Of a stretch of DNA of 64,000 nucleotides, positions 41,997-50,963 are shown one piece after another; positions within the stretch are counted from its first letter, which is position 1, and each line of letters opens with the position of its first letter. The position numbers and the translations under genes were made by a program. The stretch lies in the NCBI GenBank assembly GCA_963848825.1, contig CAWKFA010000002.1, positions 186,001-250,000 of the forward strand, written 5' to 3'. The notes under the pieces were generated by a model. It had not been told where the DNA came from and made no database searches. It was given only the letters and a program-made list of their open reading frames with translations. Source of the DNA: CAVVSQ01 sp963848825. GTDB taxonomy: Bacteria > Planctomycetota > Planctomycetia > Gemmatales > Gemmataceae.

Positions 41997-42302
41997 TTAA
42001 TCCTCCGCAATGTTCCATCCTTCTACTTTTCCGGTAGGGAGCCGCAGCACCTTGGGTTTGAAACAGAGGATTCGGACCATATTTGGATCGTGAGGATTAC
42101 TTAACATTTCAATGCCGAGAATCTCCACCTCTTCTTCCGAACTGGGGCCGGACAGCCGTACCTTTTTTCCTATAGTCAGCGATCCTTGTTCAACACGAAC
42201 ATCCAGGCCGACTCGCCCTTTGAAGATGGATGCCGGGAAAAGCTCGCCAAGGTTAGTGACCTCGACAACCGTGGCAAACAGTTTATTGGTGATGGTTTTC
42301 AC
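41997..42302 (-). CDS. Small beta-barrel protein, possible partner of the toxin-like gene
   Basis: GTG 42302 follows AGGAG and lies 12 nt after the stop of the toxin-like gene, so the two form an operon. The 101 residues, with LFPASIFKGRVGLDVRVEQG, SLTIGKKVRLSG and EEVEILGIEML, look like the second beta-barrel domain of translation factors (EF-Tu domain 2 fold). This is my fold guess. In polymorphic toxin systems the gene after the toxin is usually its immunity protein; that is the basis of the suggested role. Confidence 0.5.
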   Translation of the reverse strand: MKTITNKLFATVVEVTNLGELFPASIFKGRVGLDVRVEQGSLTIGKKVRLSGPSSEEEVEILGIEMLSNPHDPNMVRILCFKPKVLRLPTGKVEGWNIAED

Positions 42303-42314
42303 TACGATACTCTC

Positions 42315-42719
42315 CTATCGGCGTACACCAAGTCTCAGCACTTCAGCCCTGATATTCCTCAGGTTCTCAATAACCTGACGAACTTCATCCGGCGGAAGCT
42401 GCCAGGTGTGTCGATTTCGGATCAAGGTTTCCGCAGCCTCCGCTTCAAACCGAAGTACGCCTCCTCTGCCAGCCTCAATCGTCACGCCTCTACGAAACTG
42501 GTCCGCATGGACCAGTTCTTCAAAGATCGCCGTCCTGGTCGGGCTTGCTGGCAGGAGTATCGTCTGGTGGTTGAACGTTAGTCCACCTGCCTGTCTCGCA
42601 TGGAGGTATGCCTGAGCGCCCGCACTCTGATCCACCATACCACCAGCAGTTCGGAAGTCAGCGGTAATGGCTTCAACTTCGGCCTGGGTCAGCCCTCTCC
42701 CTCGATACCCACCTGACAT
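42315..42719 (-). CDS. Polymorphic-toxin-like C-terminal domain, stand-alone
   Basis: ATG 42719, eight bases after AGGAGG, is preferred to ATG 42746. The protein has 134 residues with GGLTFNHQTILLPASPTRTA, then IFEELVHADQFRRG and FEAEAAETLIRNRHTWQLPP. The F-E-E-L-x-H-x-x-Q-x-R-R-G pattern followed by E-x-E-A-x-x-x-L-I is one I associate with C-terminal tips of RHS-type or other polymorphic toxins. There is no delivery region or secretion signal, so this is either an orphan tip or a cytoplasmic system. The next gene, 12 nt on, could be its immunity partner. Confidence 0.5.
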   Translation of the reverse strand: MSGGYRGRGLTQAEVEAITADFRTAGGMVDQSAGAQAYLHARQAGGLTFNHQTILLPASPTRTAIFEELVHADQFRRGVTIEAGRGGVLRFEAEAAETLIRNRHTWQLPPDEVRQVIENLRNIRAEVLRLGVRR

Positions 42720-42746
42720 CGCTCGCTCCTCCTGTTCGTGGAGCAA

Positions 42747-42920
42747 CGGCGGCGCCCGGGCTTATTAAACCTAGCATACCAGCGCGCTCAGCCAATGCAT
42801 TGACGAACGGCGATATTGTCCCGCAGATTTTTGTACGGAAGCCCATGCAGTGCCGGGTACTCGAGTCGAAGCAGGCGGGCCATAAGGCTGGAGTGGTTTT
42901 CGGCTATACTCTACCGGCCT
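42747..42920. other. Intergenic, no feature
   Basis: I see no gene or clear signal here. Confidence 0.3.
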
Positions 42921-43911
42921 TCAAGCAGCGTCGCGTTGCGGCTTGGCCACCATTGGCCGGGCCGAGTCGCTGGATTGGTCTTTGAGCAGATAAACGGGCC
43001 GCTCTTTCACCTGTTCGAAAATGCGTCCGACATATTCGCCAAGCACACCCAAAGAAAAAAGTATGCCGCCGCCCAGCAGATGGGTAGCAATGATCAGGTA
43101 ACTCCAGCCCAGCGACACTGTGGCGGAACCGGCCAGGAGTTGGGTCGCCAGCCAGACGGAATGGCCCAGGCCGATCAGGACAGCGAGCAGTCCGAGGTAG
43201 GACGCGATCCGCAGCGGCGCGACGGAAAATGAAAACATGCCATCGCAAGCCAGGGCCACCAGGCGAAACAAGTTGTACTTGGTTTGGCCGGCCGGGCGCT
43301 CCTTGGGTCGGAACTGAACCATGGCCGTGGGAAAGCCGAGCCACTGGACCATACCCCGCATAAAGCGATGTTTTTCGCGTAAACGCAGCAGCCCGTCGAC
43401 CGCTTTACGCGTCAGCAGGCAATAGTCGGCGATCGCCTCCGCGAAGTTCATTTTGCTGAACATTCCCATCCATTTATAAAAAACTTTCGACGTCAGGCGT
43501 TTGACGATGCCAAGGCTCCGGTCCTCTTCCTTGGTCGTGAGGACCACCTCGAAACCTTCCTGCCATTTCTTGAGGAGAACAGGGATGAGTTCGGGGGGAT
43601 GCTGCAAATCCGTATCGAGGGAGATGACAATCTCGCCGCGCGCGTGCTCCATGCCGGCGAGCAGCGCCGCTTCCTTGCCAAAGTTTCGACTCAGAGAGAA
43701 ATAGCGAACGCGTGCGTCCTGGGCGGCAAGCCGCTTTCATGACTTGCAAGGTGTGGTCGGGGGAGCCGTCATCCACATAAAGAATTTCGACCCGAAAGCC
43801 GTCATCGAGGCCCGAAAGTGTCGCACTCAACTCGCGATGAAAAAGAGGCAGCACTTCCTCTTCTTTGTAAGCGGGGCAAACAATCGTCAGGAGAACGGAT
43901 GGGGCCGGCAT
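42921..43911 (-). CDS. Family 2 glycosyltransferase, DPM/GtrB type, one frameshift
   Basis: The N-terminus, LTIVCPAYKEEEVLPLFHRE and VEILYVDDGSPDHTLQVM, is the GT-A sugar-nucleotide-binding start. An extra A near 43734 breaks the frame; corrected, it continues VRYFSLSRNFGKEAALLAGM, ISLDTDLQHPPELIP (metal-binding D-T-D) and AIADYCLLTRKAVDGL. Two C-terminal helices, APLRIASYLGLLAVLIGLGH and LGGGILFSLGVLGEYVGRIF, end in PVYLLKD. Such enzymes transfer a sugar to polyprenyl phosphate at the inner membrane. The neighbours, a GT-C enzyme and a deacetylase in the same direction, suggest a surface glycan pathway. Confidence 0.88.
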
Positions 43912-43968
43912 GTTTTCGGTTTCCTTGTTGGTCCGGTCACGTTGGAAAGTTCACCCCAGGGCAAATAA

Positions 43969-45219
43969 TCACGCCGCCTGGAGTGACGGCGCCCACTTCA
44001 TTGCCGCCGGCAAAGCAGGCCGGGGCCGGCAGCATAATAATCGTTCGGCGAAAAATAGGACGGCACTCAGAGGCTGCAGGATATAGAGCCAATCGCGGCC
44101 GCCCGGAAACCAGGTGGCCACGAAGGTAGCCACGAACATCGCCATCACGGTGACAAGCGTGTAGCGCGACCAGGCGGAACGATGGGCCGCGAAGGAATCA
44201 ACAAGGGCCCAGGCCAGCGCGGGAGCAATAAGGATGAAGGTCGATGATTCGGTGGATGGCCCAAAGACCGCCATCCAACAGCAACCCAGAGCGAGCAACG
44301 TCTGCACCAGATGTTGCCCCGGCCAGCGTCGCAGCCGCCCCGCCAAACAGACAGAGGCTACCAGGGCGGCGGCGCCTAGTTGCAAAACCGTGTAAGCGCC
44401 GTGGCTCATTGCGAAGCCGAAAAACCGTGTCAAAAGGTAAAAGTCGCGGTAGCCCTGGTTCATGGGGTAGCTGACGCGGTCGTCCGTCGTCAGGACGTCG
44501 TACCAGTTTTGATATTGGTTGAGCACATAAGTAGGATGCTGCAGAGCGAAGGGCAACAGCAAGCCCGCACCCATCGCCAACGCGAAGCGCCAGCCAAGCT
44601 GGCGCGGGTAGACCGCGAGCAACAGCAAGGCGATGGCCAGCGGATAAATCTTCAGCAGACAGGCCCCGGCCATCAAGGCGGCTACCAGGTTCCAGTGTTC
44701 CTTGACCGCGGCCGCCGCCGCGCCCAGAAGCAGAGCCATGAGCAGCACATTGGCCTGGCCATTGTTCATGCTTCCCAAACTCAGGGGCACTAATAGTAGC
44801 CATAAGGCCGCCTGGCCACGGACACTCAAATTACCTGCACCGGGCAACACATCCTTGCAGAAATACGCGAAAGCCCCCAGAAAACAGGCGTAATTGAAAA
44901 AACGCCACAACATGCCGCCCCACGAATCCGGCAGCACGCTAAAGGGAACCATGAGCACGGAAGCAAGCGGCGAATAGCGATAGCCGCTCATATGTGGGAT
45001 GACGGCCCCGGTTTGATCGCGTTCGACCTCATAGGCATCCTGCCCGGCCAGCCAGCAGCGGCCGGCATTGGCGTAGTTGTGATAAACCGTGTGGCTGGTC
45101 GGAAAAAGAAATGCCCGCAGACCACATAGCAGGCACAAGGCAATCCAGACCAGGCGCGTGACGCCCGCGGGTGTCCACGAGGACAGATGCCGCGTTGTAA
45201 CGTCGTGGGTAAGCGCCAT
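43969..45219 (-). CDS. Polytopic GT-C glycosyltransferase, DUF2029/GT87-like
   Basis: From ATG 45219 (MALTHDVTTRHLSSWTPAG) about 416 residues with some ten membrane segments. The first extracytoplasmic loop has AGQDAYEVERDQTG and SGYRYSPLASVLMVPFSVLP, the D-x-Y and Y-x-Y-S/P-P motifs of mannosyltransferase-like GT87 enzymes. SMNNGQANVLLMALLLG and KIYPLAIALLLL are further family marks. It would transfer sugars from polyprenyl-phosphate donors, of the kind made by the GT2 next door. The open frame extends to 45249, but that would overlap the corrected end of the deacetylase gene; the ATG at 45219 lies just after that gene's stop. Confidence 0.8.
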   Translation of the reverse strand: MALTHDVTTRHLSSWTPAGVTRLVWIALCLLCGLRAFLFPTSHTVYHNYANAGRCWLAGQDAYEVERDQTGAVIPHMSGYRYSPLASVLMVPFSVLPDSWGGMLWRFFNYACFLGAFAYFCKDVLPGAGNLSVRGQAALWLLLVPLSLGSMNNGQANVLLMALLLGAAAAAVKEHWNLVAALMAGACLLKIYPLAIALLLLAVYPRQLGWRFALAMGAGLLLPFALQHPTYVLNQYQNWYDVLTTDDRVSYPMNQGYRDFYLLTRFFGFAMSHGAYTVLQLGAAALVASVCLAGRLRRWPGQHLVQTLLALGCCWMAVFGPSTESSTFILIAPALAWALVDSFAAHRSAWSRYTLVTVMAMFVATFVATWFPGGRDWLYILQPLSAVLFFAERLLCCRPRPALPAAMKWAPSLQAA

Positions 45220-45226
45220 GTCGTAC

Positions 45227-46128
45227 CTAGGCGGCATGAACAACTCCACATTCCAGGAGCCGTGACGGTGATGTCAACTCGAAGCCGGCGTCCGCCGCGG
45301 CCAGCAAAAACTCGCCCGGCCCAACAAATGAAATTCATCGATGCGTCGTTGCAACATGCCGTCATGAGCCTCGCAATCACGGCCCACGAGCGTGGCGTCC
45401 GGATAGCCTGGATGGCAGGACATCTCGACAGTGGACCCCGGAATGGCGCGTAGCCATTTTTCGAAGAAGTCGGACCTCTTTACCCACGGGGGGTCCGTGA
45501 TACCGCCGAGCCAGTCGTTACCAGGAAAACCCAGCGCCTGCTGGCGGCGGCCCATCGGCCGGCCCAGGGCGTTTAGAAACGCACGCTTTTTGCGGGCGCC
45601 CTTGATGCGTCGCACCAGCTGCCAGGGCTCCTGCACACGCCGGACATACGCCAGAGGCTGGTATTGCTGTAACAGCCCCAGGAGAATCTGGCCCACCGGG
45701 GAGAAAATGCTTACATGTTGGTGCGAATTGACCAGCGGGGGCGGTTGACCCACCAGGTCGAGATAACGTTTGAGTTGCGCGTGCAGTTCGGCGGCAATGT
45801 CGACCGCCTTGATTTGGCCCACGAATAAGCGTTTCATAAAGGTGCCGAGGGACCAGAAACGTCCCTGCGCGTTCACCAAACTGCGGACACGGTTGGCCGG
45901 CAAAATGGGTGCATCCAGTGTCAAGTTTGGGTGCCAGCCTAATTCCATTGGCCGCCCTGCCTGGCGCCAGCGCCGTACGTCCCCTTCCGCGTAGGGCGAA
46001 TTCACCAGCAAAACAGAGCCCGTCACGATGCCACGACGCGCCAGATCGAGGATGCCTGAGGAAGTGTCCGGGCCGATTCCATAATCGTCGGCAATTACTA
46101 CCAGGCGCCGTTTGGTCCCGGCCTTCAT
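45227..46128 (-). CDS. ChbG/HpnK (YdjC-like) carbohydrate deacetylase, frameshift near the end
   Basis: ATG 46128, after GAGGTG, starts MKAGTKRRLVVIADDYGIGP, whose Asp-Asp is the metal-binding pair of the family. VNSPYAEGDVRRWRQAGR, ELGWHPNLTLDAPIL (His ligand), PPLVNSHQHVSIFSP (two His) and VEMSCHPGYPDATL follow. This family removes N-acetyl or similar groups from sugars. Without correction the frame ends at 45274; a one-base change near 45310 gives FLLAAADAGFELTSPSRLLE and a stop at 45227, a more typical end. It is the first gene of a co-directional glycan cluster with the two glycosyltransferases. Confidence 0.85.
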
Positions 46129-46768
46129 GGACACCTCGATCCTTTTCGGCTGCCGAATTCCTGCCTGCTCGTCCACCCCCTGCACTCGGTGTGGCCCGAA
46201 ATGCTTACCTGATTCGACAGGCATGGTCAATAGTTCCTGCGGCTTTGGGCCGGGCCAGATAATCTGGGCAACGGAGGTAGTTATTCCCGGCCTATGATTT
46301 GCTACCTTCGAAAAATAATCCTAGACTTGCCTGCTAACAGGACTGCCAGCTTTGGTGGCCGTCCTTGGAGGCAAGCCTCCGCGTCTTGCCTGGATCACAA
46401 CGCCTTTCATCCTCGAAAGGGCAATGTCAGCGAAAGCTGGCGACGCAAAGCCACGGGCCTTGGCGTGGGTTTGTCCTTAACAGGGCGAGCCCGCCTCGTT
46501 TTCCTTACTTTGTGAGGGACTCGGGACATGGCAGCCGGGCTGCCGAAGGGTTGAACGCAAAGGCGACAAGCCCGTTCATCCCGCGCCGTCAAATCGACGG
46601 CGTAGCCGATCCAGGGGCCTCGTAAGGGGTTACGCGGAAGCTTGCCTTGCTTTTTGCTCCCGCGCACAGCAACCTTCGGTTCCAGCTGACATCGGCCCTT
46701 AACTCATAGCGTATAATTGATAGACTGCCTCTGGCGGCGTTTACTCCTTCAAACGATCAGGAACCATA
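46129..46768. other. Long intergenic stretch, no convincing gene
   Basis: About 640 nt. The longest open frame, on the minus strand at 46407-46667, is low in hydrophobic core residues and rich in Arg and Pro and lacks a ribosome site, so I did not call it. The sequence contains short GC-rich inverted words such as GGAGGCAAGCCTCC near 46370 and GTCAAATCGACGGC near 46588, which could fold in RNA. Function unknown. Confidence 0.3.
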
Positions 46769-47047
46769 ATGGCAACGAAACAGCAAGAGAAACAGGCCGA
46801 CGAAACAGAAAAACAAGGGCGTCAGCAGATGGACGCGGTGATCGGCAAGAACGTGCTGCATACTCTGGGCCAGCCGAACAACCTCAACCGCGTGCAGGTG
46901 CGTTCCTTGTGGTCGAACTATTTTCGGGTCAACATCCTGGTAGGCCCGGATATTTCTTCCCTCAAGATCGCCCATAGCTTCTTCTTGTCGGCCGACCCCG
47001 CGGGCAACATCCTGTCGTCAACGCCGACGCTTTCCAAGCTTTATTAA
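46769..47047 (+). CDS. 92-residue small protein, family shared with 21074-21352
   Basis: 92 residues: a charged, Gln/Lys-rich N-terminus (MATKQQEKQADETEKQGRQQ), then VIGKNVLHTLGQPNNLNRVQ, RSLWSNYFRVNILVG, HSFFLSADPAGNILS and a Lys-Leu-Tyr end. Compared with the other copy, the shared positions are L-G-Q-P-x-N-L-x-x-V-Q-V-R-x-L-W, R-V-N, G-x-D, S-x-F-L-x-x-D-x-x-G-x-I-L-S, P and the final Tyr, with no gaps. It lies 2 nt before proC in the same direction. Confidence 0.75.
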   Translation: MATKQQEKQADETEKQGRQQMDAVIGKNVLHTLGQPNNLNRVQVRSLWSNYFRVNILVGPDISSLKIAHSFFLSADPAGNILSSTPTLSKLY

Positions 47048-47049
47048 CT

Positions 47050-47869
47050 CATGCCGAACAGCCACCTTCGGATCGGTTTTTTGGCGCGGGCAAAATGGCC
47101 ACGGCCCTGGCGCGTGGGTGGCTGCAGGCCGGATTGCTAAAAGTCGATAATCTACGCGCCAGCGATCCCATTTCTCAGGCTCGCGACCATTTCAGTAAAG
47201 AAACAGGGACAACCGCACTGGCAGACAACGGCGCTGTCGTTGCCCATAGCGACGTGGTCGTTTTGAGCGTCAAGCCGCAAAGCATGCCGGACCTGCTCGC
47301 GGAAATTCGTCCCCGGTTAACCGCGGAACATCTCATCATCTCCATTGCCGCCGGCGTTACGCTGCAGCAATTGGCGGACGGGCTTGGCGCCGATCGCCGT
47401 TTGATTCGGGTGATGCCCAACACGCCCTGCCTGGTCGGGGCCAGCGCCGCCGCTTATGCGGCCTCCGGCACGACGACTGCCGACGACATTCATCTTGGTA
47501 GATCGTCTCCTCGGCAGTGTTGGCAAGGCCTTTGCCTTGCCGGAAAAGCTGCTCGATGCGGTGACAGGCCTTAGCGGCAGCGGCCCCGCCTATGTTTTTG
47601 TCATGATCGAGGCCCTGAGCGACGGGGGCGTGCGCGTCGGCTTGCCTCGCGACGTGGCCCTGCAACTCGCGGCGCAAACGGTCCTCGGCGCCGCCAAACT
47701 AATGCTTGAAACAGGCTTGCATCCGGCGGTCCTCAAGGACCAGGTCGCCAGCCCTGGAGGCACGACCATCGCCGGGCTTCATGCTCTTGAACGGGCGGGG
47801 TTTCGTAATGCACTGATGGATGCCGTCGAAGCCGCTACTAAACGGTCCGTTGAGCTGGGAAAATCATAA
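47050..47869 (+). CDS. proC: Pyrroline-5-carboxylate reductase, two frameshifts
   Basis: The last enzyme of proline synthesis, reducing pyrroline-5-carboxylate with NAD(P)H. ATG 47050 reads MPNSHLRIGF; the run of six Ts at 47077 should be seven, which restores the Rossmann motif GFFGAGKMATALARG. VVLSVKPQSMPDLLAEI, ISIAAGVTLQQLAD and RVMPNTPCLVGASAAAYA follow. A second change near 47495 leads to LLGSVGKAFALPEKLLDAVT, LSGSGPAYVFVMIEALSDGG and SPGGTTIAGLHALERAGFRN, the dimer and active-site motifs. A housekeeping gene broken twice, once in a plain homopolymer, is the clearest sign that indels here are technical. Confidence 0.92.
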
Positions 47870-47958
47870 AATGGTCCACGGCTGCAACACGGGGCCAGGA
47901 CCATTGAAGTCGGCGGTTCTGTCCATTTCTTTTGGGACTTCAACGGGCAAGAAAAAGA

Positions 47959-49503
47959 ATGCCGGATCAGGAAAGAATCCTCGTACTCGATTTCGGTTCC
48001 CAATACGGCCAACTCATCGCGCGCCGCGTTCGTGAGCAGAACGTTTTCTGTCAAATTGTCCGGCATGACTTACCCGCCGAGCGCATTGCCGCCCTCAAGC
48101 CCAACGGGATCATTCTTTCCGGCGGACCAGCCAGCGTCTACGCCCAAAAAGCGCCAACGTGCGATCCCAAGATATTTGCATTGCAGGTGCCCGTCCTGGG
48201 CATTTGCTATGGGATGCAACTGGCCTGTCACCTCATGGGCGGGCAAGTTTCGCCCGGACAAAGCCGCGAGTTTGGCCGCGCCAGGTGCCAGGTACTGGTG
48301 CCCGATGGCTTGTTCGCGGACGTTGCCCAGGATTCCATCGTCTGGATGAGTCACGGGGACCAGGTTCAGGTCATGGACGGCAATTTCACGCCTCTCGCCG
48401 CCACCGACACCTGTCCATTTGCCGCCGTCCGCCATCGCACACTGCCCGTTTTTGGCCTGCAGTTTCATCCGGAGGTCAGTCACACCACCGAAGGCACCAA
48501 GATCTTGCGCAATTTTCTGTACAAGATTTGCGGCTGCACGGGTAACTGGCGGATGCAATCTTTCCTCGAGCAGACAGTCGCCGATCTCAAAGCACGCGTC
48601 GGCCATCATCGCGTTATTTGCGGACTCTCGGGCGGCGTCGATTCGTCCGTGACCGCCGCTCTCCTCGTGCGGGCCATTGGCCCGCAGGTGGCCTGTATCT
48701 TTGTTGATAATGGCCTCCTCCGCCAGGGGGAATCCGACGCGGTCCGCACCACGTTTCGCGGCAACTTTCAGGCCGATTTGCACGTTGTCGATGCCCGCCG
48801 GCGTTTTCTCGACGCGCTCGCAAACGTCAGCGATCCCCAAGAAAAACGCCGCATCATCGGCCATGTATTTATCGACGTTTTCAAGGACGAGGCGCTGCAT
48901 ATCGAGAATGCCAAGTTCCTCGCACAGGGCACGCTTTACCCCGACGTCATCGAAAGCGGCGCGGCAGTGGACGGCCCCGCCGCGACCATCAAAACGCACC
49001 ACAATGTCGGCGGCCTGCCCAAGGAACTCGGCTTCGAGCTGATCGAACCTCTCAAGGACCTCTTCAAGGACGAGGTGCGGCGCCTGGGCCTGGAGCTTGG
49101 GTTGCCGGAGACAACGGTCTGGCGTCATCCTTTTCCAGGGCCAGGGTTGGCGGTCCGTTGCCTCGGGCCAGTCTCCGCGCCCCGTTTGGAAGTGTTGCGC
49201 CAGGCGGATGCGATCCTGCTGGATGAGCTAAAAACATCCGGCTGGTATCGCCAAACCGCGCAGGCCTTTGCCGTACTGCTGCCGATCAATTCGGTGGGTG
49301 TGATGGGCGATGGTCGTACTTATGAGAACGTTGTCGCCCTGCGGGCCGTGCAGACCGATGACTTCATGACCGCGGATTGGTCCCATCTTCCCTATGATTT
49401 GTTGGCGAAAATCTCGACGCGCATCATAAACCAGGTGCAAGGGATCAATCGCGTCGTGTATGATATCAGCAGCAAACCGCCGGCGACAATCGAGTGGGAA
49501 TGA
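47959..49503 (+). CDS. guaA: GMP synthase (glutamine-hydrolysing)
   Basis: From ATG 47959, MPDQERILVLDFGSQYGQLI, 514 residues, the normal length. The amidotransferase domain has VLGICYGMQLACHLMGG with the nucleophile Cys and GLQFHPEVSHTTEG with His and Glu. The ATP-pyrophosphatase domain has CGLSGGVDSSVTAALL (P-loop), and the C-terminal dimerisation part has FPGPGLAVRCLGPV and a final SSKPPATIEWE. It converts XMP to GMP. No frameshift. dapF follows in the same direction, with 41 nt between them. Confidence 0.96.
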   Translation: MPDQERILVLDFGSQYGQLIARRVREQNVFCQIVRHDLPAERIAALKPNGIILSGGPASVYAQKAPTCDPKIFALQVPVLGICYGMQLACHLMGGQVSPGQSREFGRARCQVLVPDGLFADVAQDSIVWMSHGDQVQVMDGNFTPLAATDTCPFAAVRHRTLPVFGLQFHPEVSHTTEGTKILRNFLYKICGCTGNWRMQSFLEQTVADLKARVGHHRVICGLSGGVDSSVTAALLVRAIGPQVACIFVDNGLLRQGESDAVRTTFRGNFQADLHVVDARRRFLDALANVSDPQEKRRIIGHVFIDVFKDEALHIENAKFLAQGTLYPDVIESGAAVDGPAATIKTHHNVGGLPKELGFELIEPLKDLFKDEVRRLGLELGLPETTVWRHPFPGPGLAVRCLGPVSAPRLEVLRQADAILLDELKTSGWYRQTAQAFAVLLPINSVGVMGDGRTYENVVALRAVQTDDFMTADWSHLPYDLLAKISTRIINQVQGINRVVYDISSKPPATIEWE

Positions 49504-49544
49504 TCGCCGCATCATCTCGTAAAGGCTCTTTCGCGAGTGACTCC

Positions 49545-50378
49545 ATGCGTTTCACCAAGATGCAAGGCGCCGGCAACGACTACGTTTACGTCGATTGCTT
49601 CCACGCCAAGCTGCCTTCCGACCCGGCCACGCTGAGCCGCAAGATCAGCGATCGCCATTTCGGCGTCGGTGGCGATGGGCTCATCCTCATTTGCCCGTCT
49701 GAACGCGCCGACGCGCATATGCGCATGTTCAACGCCGACGGCAGCGAGGCGGAGATGTGCGGCAACGGTGTTCGTTGCGTGGCCAAATATGTTTACGATC
49801 ATGGCATCGCCCGCAAGCCCACGCTCACGATCGAAACCGGTCGTGGCCTGCTTACCCTGGACGTGGAAATCGTTGCCGGCAAGGTCGAACAAGTTCGCGT
49901 GGACATGGGCGAGCCGATTCTGGATGCGTCAAAAATCCCCACGACCCTTGCCGGCAGTCCGCCCCAGGATGTGCTGTTGGCAGCATTTGGTCTGAACGTC
50001 ACGTGCATTTCCATGGGCAACCCCCATTGCGTCACTTATGTCGAGAAAATCACGGACGAACTGGTGCTGGGTAAAGGCCCCCAGATTGAAATCGATCCAG
50101 CCTTCCCGCGTCGAACCAATGTCGAGTTCGTGAAAGTGAATCGGCCCGATGACGTAACCGTACGTGTCTGGGAACGCGGCTCTGGCGAAACCCTGGCGTG
50201 CGGGACCGGGGCCTGCGCAGTAGCTGTCGCGGGCGTTCTTACAGGGCGCACGGAACGCCGTCTTACCGCTCACCTGCCGGGCGGGCCCTTGCAACTCTTC
50301 TGGTCGGAAGAAAACAACCACGTTTACCTGACTGGCCCCGCCGTTGAGGTTTTTAGCGGCGAATGGCCCACGGATTAG
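49545..50378 (+). CDS. dapF: Diaminopimelate epimerase
   Basis: From ATG 49545, MRFTKMQGAGNDYVYVDCF, 277 residues. It interconverts LL- and meso-diaminopimelate for lysine and cell-wall synthesis. The two catalytic Cys sit in EAEMCGNGVRCVAKY and TLACGTGACAVAVAGVL; RHFGVGGDGLILI and SMGNPHCVTYV are further family motifs, and RRTNVEF is complete. An upstream in-frame ATG at 49494 overlaps guaA and is less likely. Confidence 0.96.
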   Translation: MRFTKMQGAGNDYVYVDCFHAKLPSDPATLSRKISDRHFGVGGDGLILICPSERADAHMRMFNADGSEAEMCGNGVRCVAKYVYDHGIARKPTLTIETGRGLLTLDVEIVAGKVEQVRVDMGEPILDASKIPTTLAGSPPQDVLLAAFGLNVTCISMGNPHCVTYVEKITDELVLGKGPQIEIDPAFPRRTNVEFVKVNRPDDVTVRVWERGSGETLACGTGACAVAVAGVLTGRTERRLTAHLPGGPLQLFWSEENNHVYLTGPAVEVFSGEWPTD

Positions 50379-50443
50379 GTTCCTATTTGCCCTTGCAATG
50401 CGGAGGGCCTTTGACTATCGTCCCGCCTCCCGTGTCCGAAAAG

Positions 50444-50917
50444 ATGTATCATTCCGAGGAGCGTCGTCGCCGGGCCCGCCTGGTTATTTGGGTGCGCGCC
50501 GCCCTGGTAATCATGGCCCTGGCACTGGTAGTCGTCTTCGCGGTGGCAATCGCGCTGGACCCCTATCAGGATGGCAAGCTTTGGCTCGCGGAAACGCACC
50601 GGCAACTTGGTTTGCCGCAGTGCACCTTCAAGAAGGTCACGGGCTATCCCTGTCCGTCCTGCGGCATGACCAGCAGCTTCGCACTGGCGATTCGCGGCGA
50701 TTTGTGGCATTCCGCACAGGCAAACTTCGCTGGTACCTTGCTGGCTGTGGGATGCCTGGCCTTCATCCCGTGGAGCGTTTTGAGTGCGCTCGCGGGCCGG
50801 CTGCTGGCAGTGCGCGACTTTGAAAGCCTGCTTGTCCGTTGCGTGCTCGGTTTTCTGGCCATAATGTTCGGCCGCTGGGCCATTGTCCTGGCTCTGCTTT
50901 GGTGTCAGGGAACGTAG
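50444..50917 (+). CDS. DUF2752 membrane protein
   Basis: From ATG 50444 (MYHSEERRRRARLVIWVRAA), about 157 residues with three or four membrane helices. TGYPCPSCGMTSSFALAIRG is the conserved C-P-x-C-G-M-T motif of DUF2752, likely a metal or redox site. The frame is open from 50363, inside dapF, so the start is uncertain. Function unknown. Confidence 0.75.
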   Translation: MYHSEERRRRARLVIWVRAALVIMALALVVVFAVAIALDPYQDGKLWLAETHRQLGLPQCTFKKVTGYPCPSCGMTSSFALAIRGDLWHSAQANFAGTLLAVGCLAFIPWSVLSALAGRLLAVRDFESLLVRCVLGFLAIMFGRWAIVLALLWCQGT

Positions 50918-50963
50918 TCCGCGCATGGCTTGCGCGATTATTCCTCATGGAGGAGAGAAAATC

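Noticed and set aside
46407..46667. 86-residue minus-strand open frame
   Set aside because: Arg/Pro-rich, no ribosome site, and no protein-like pattern; treated as intergenic.
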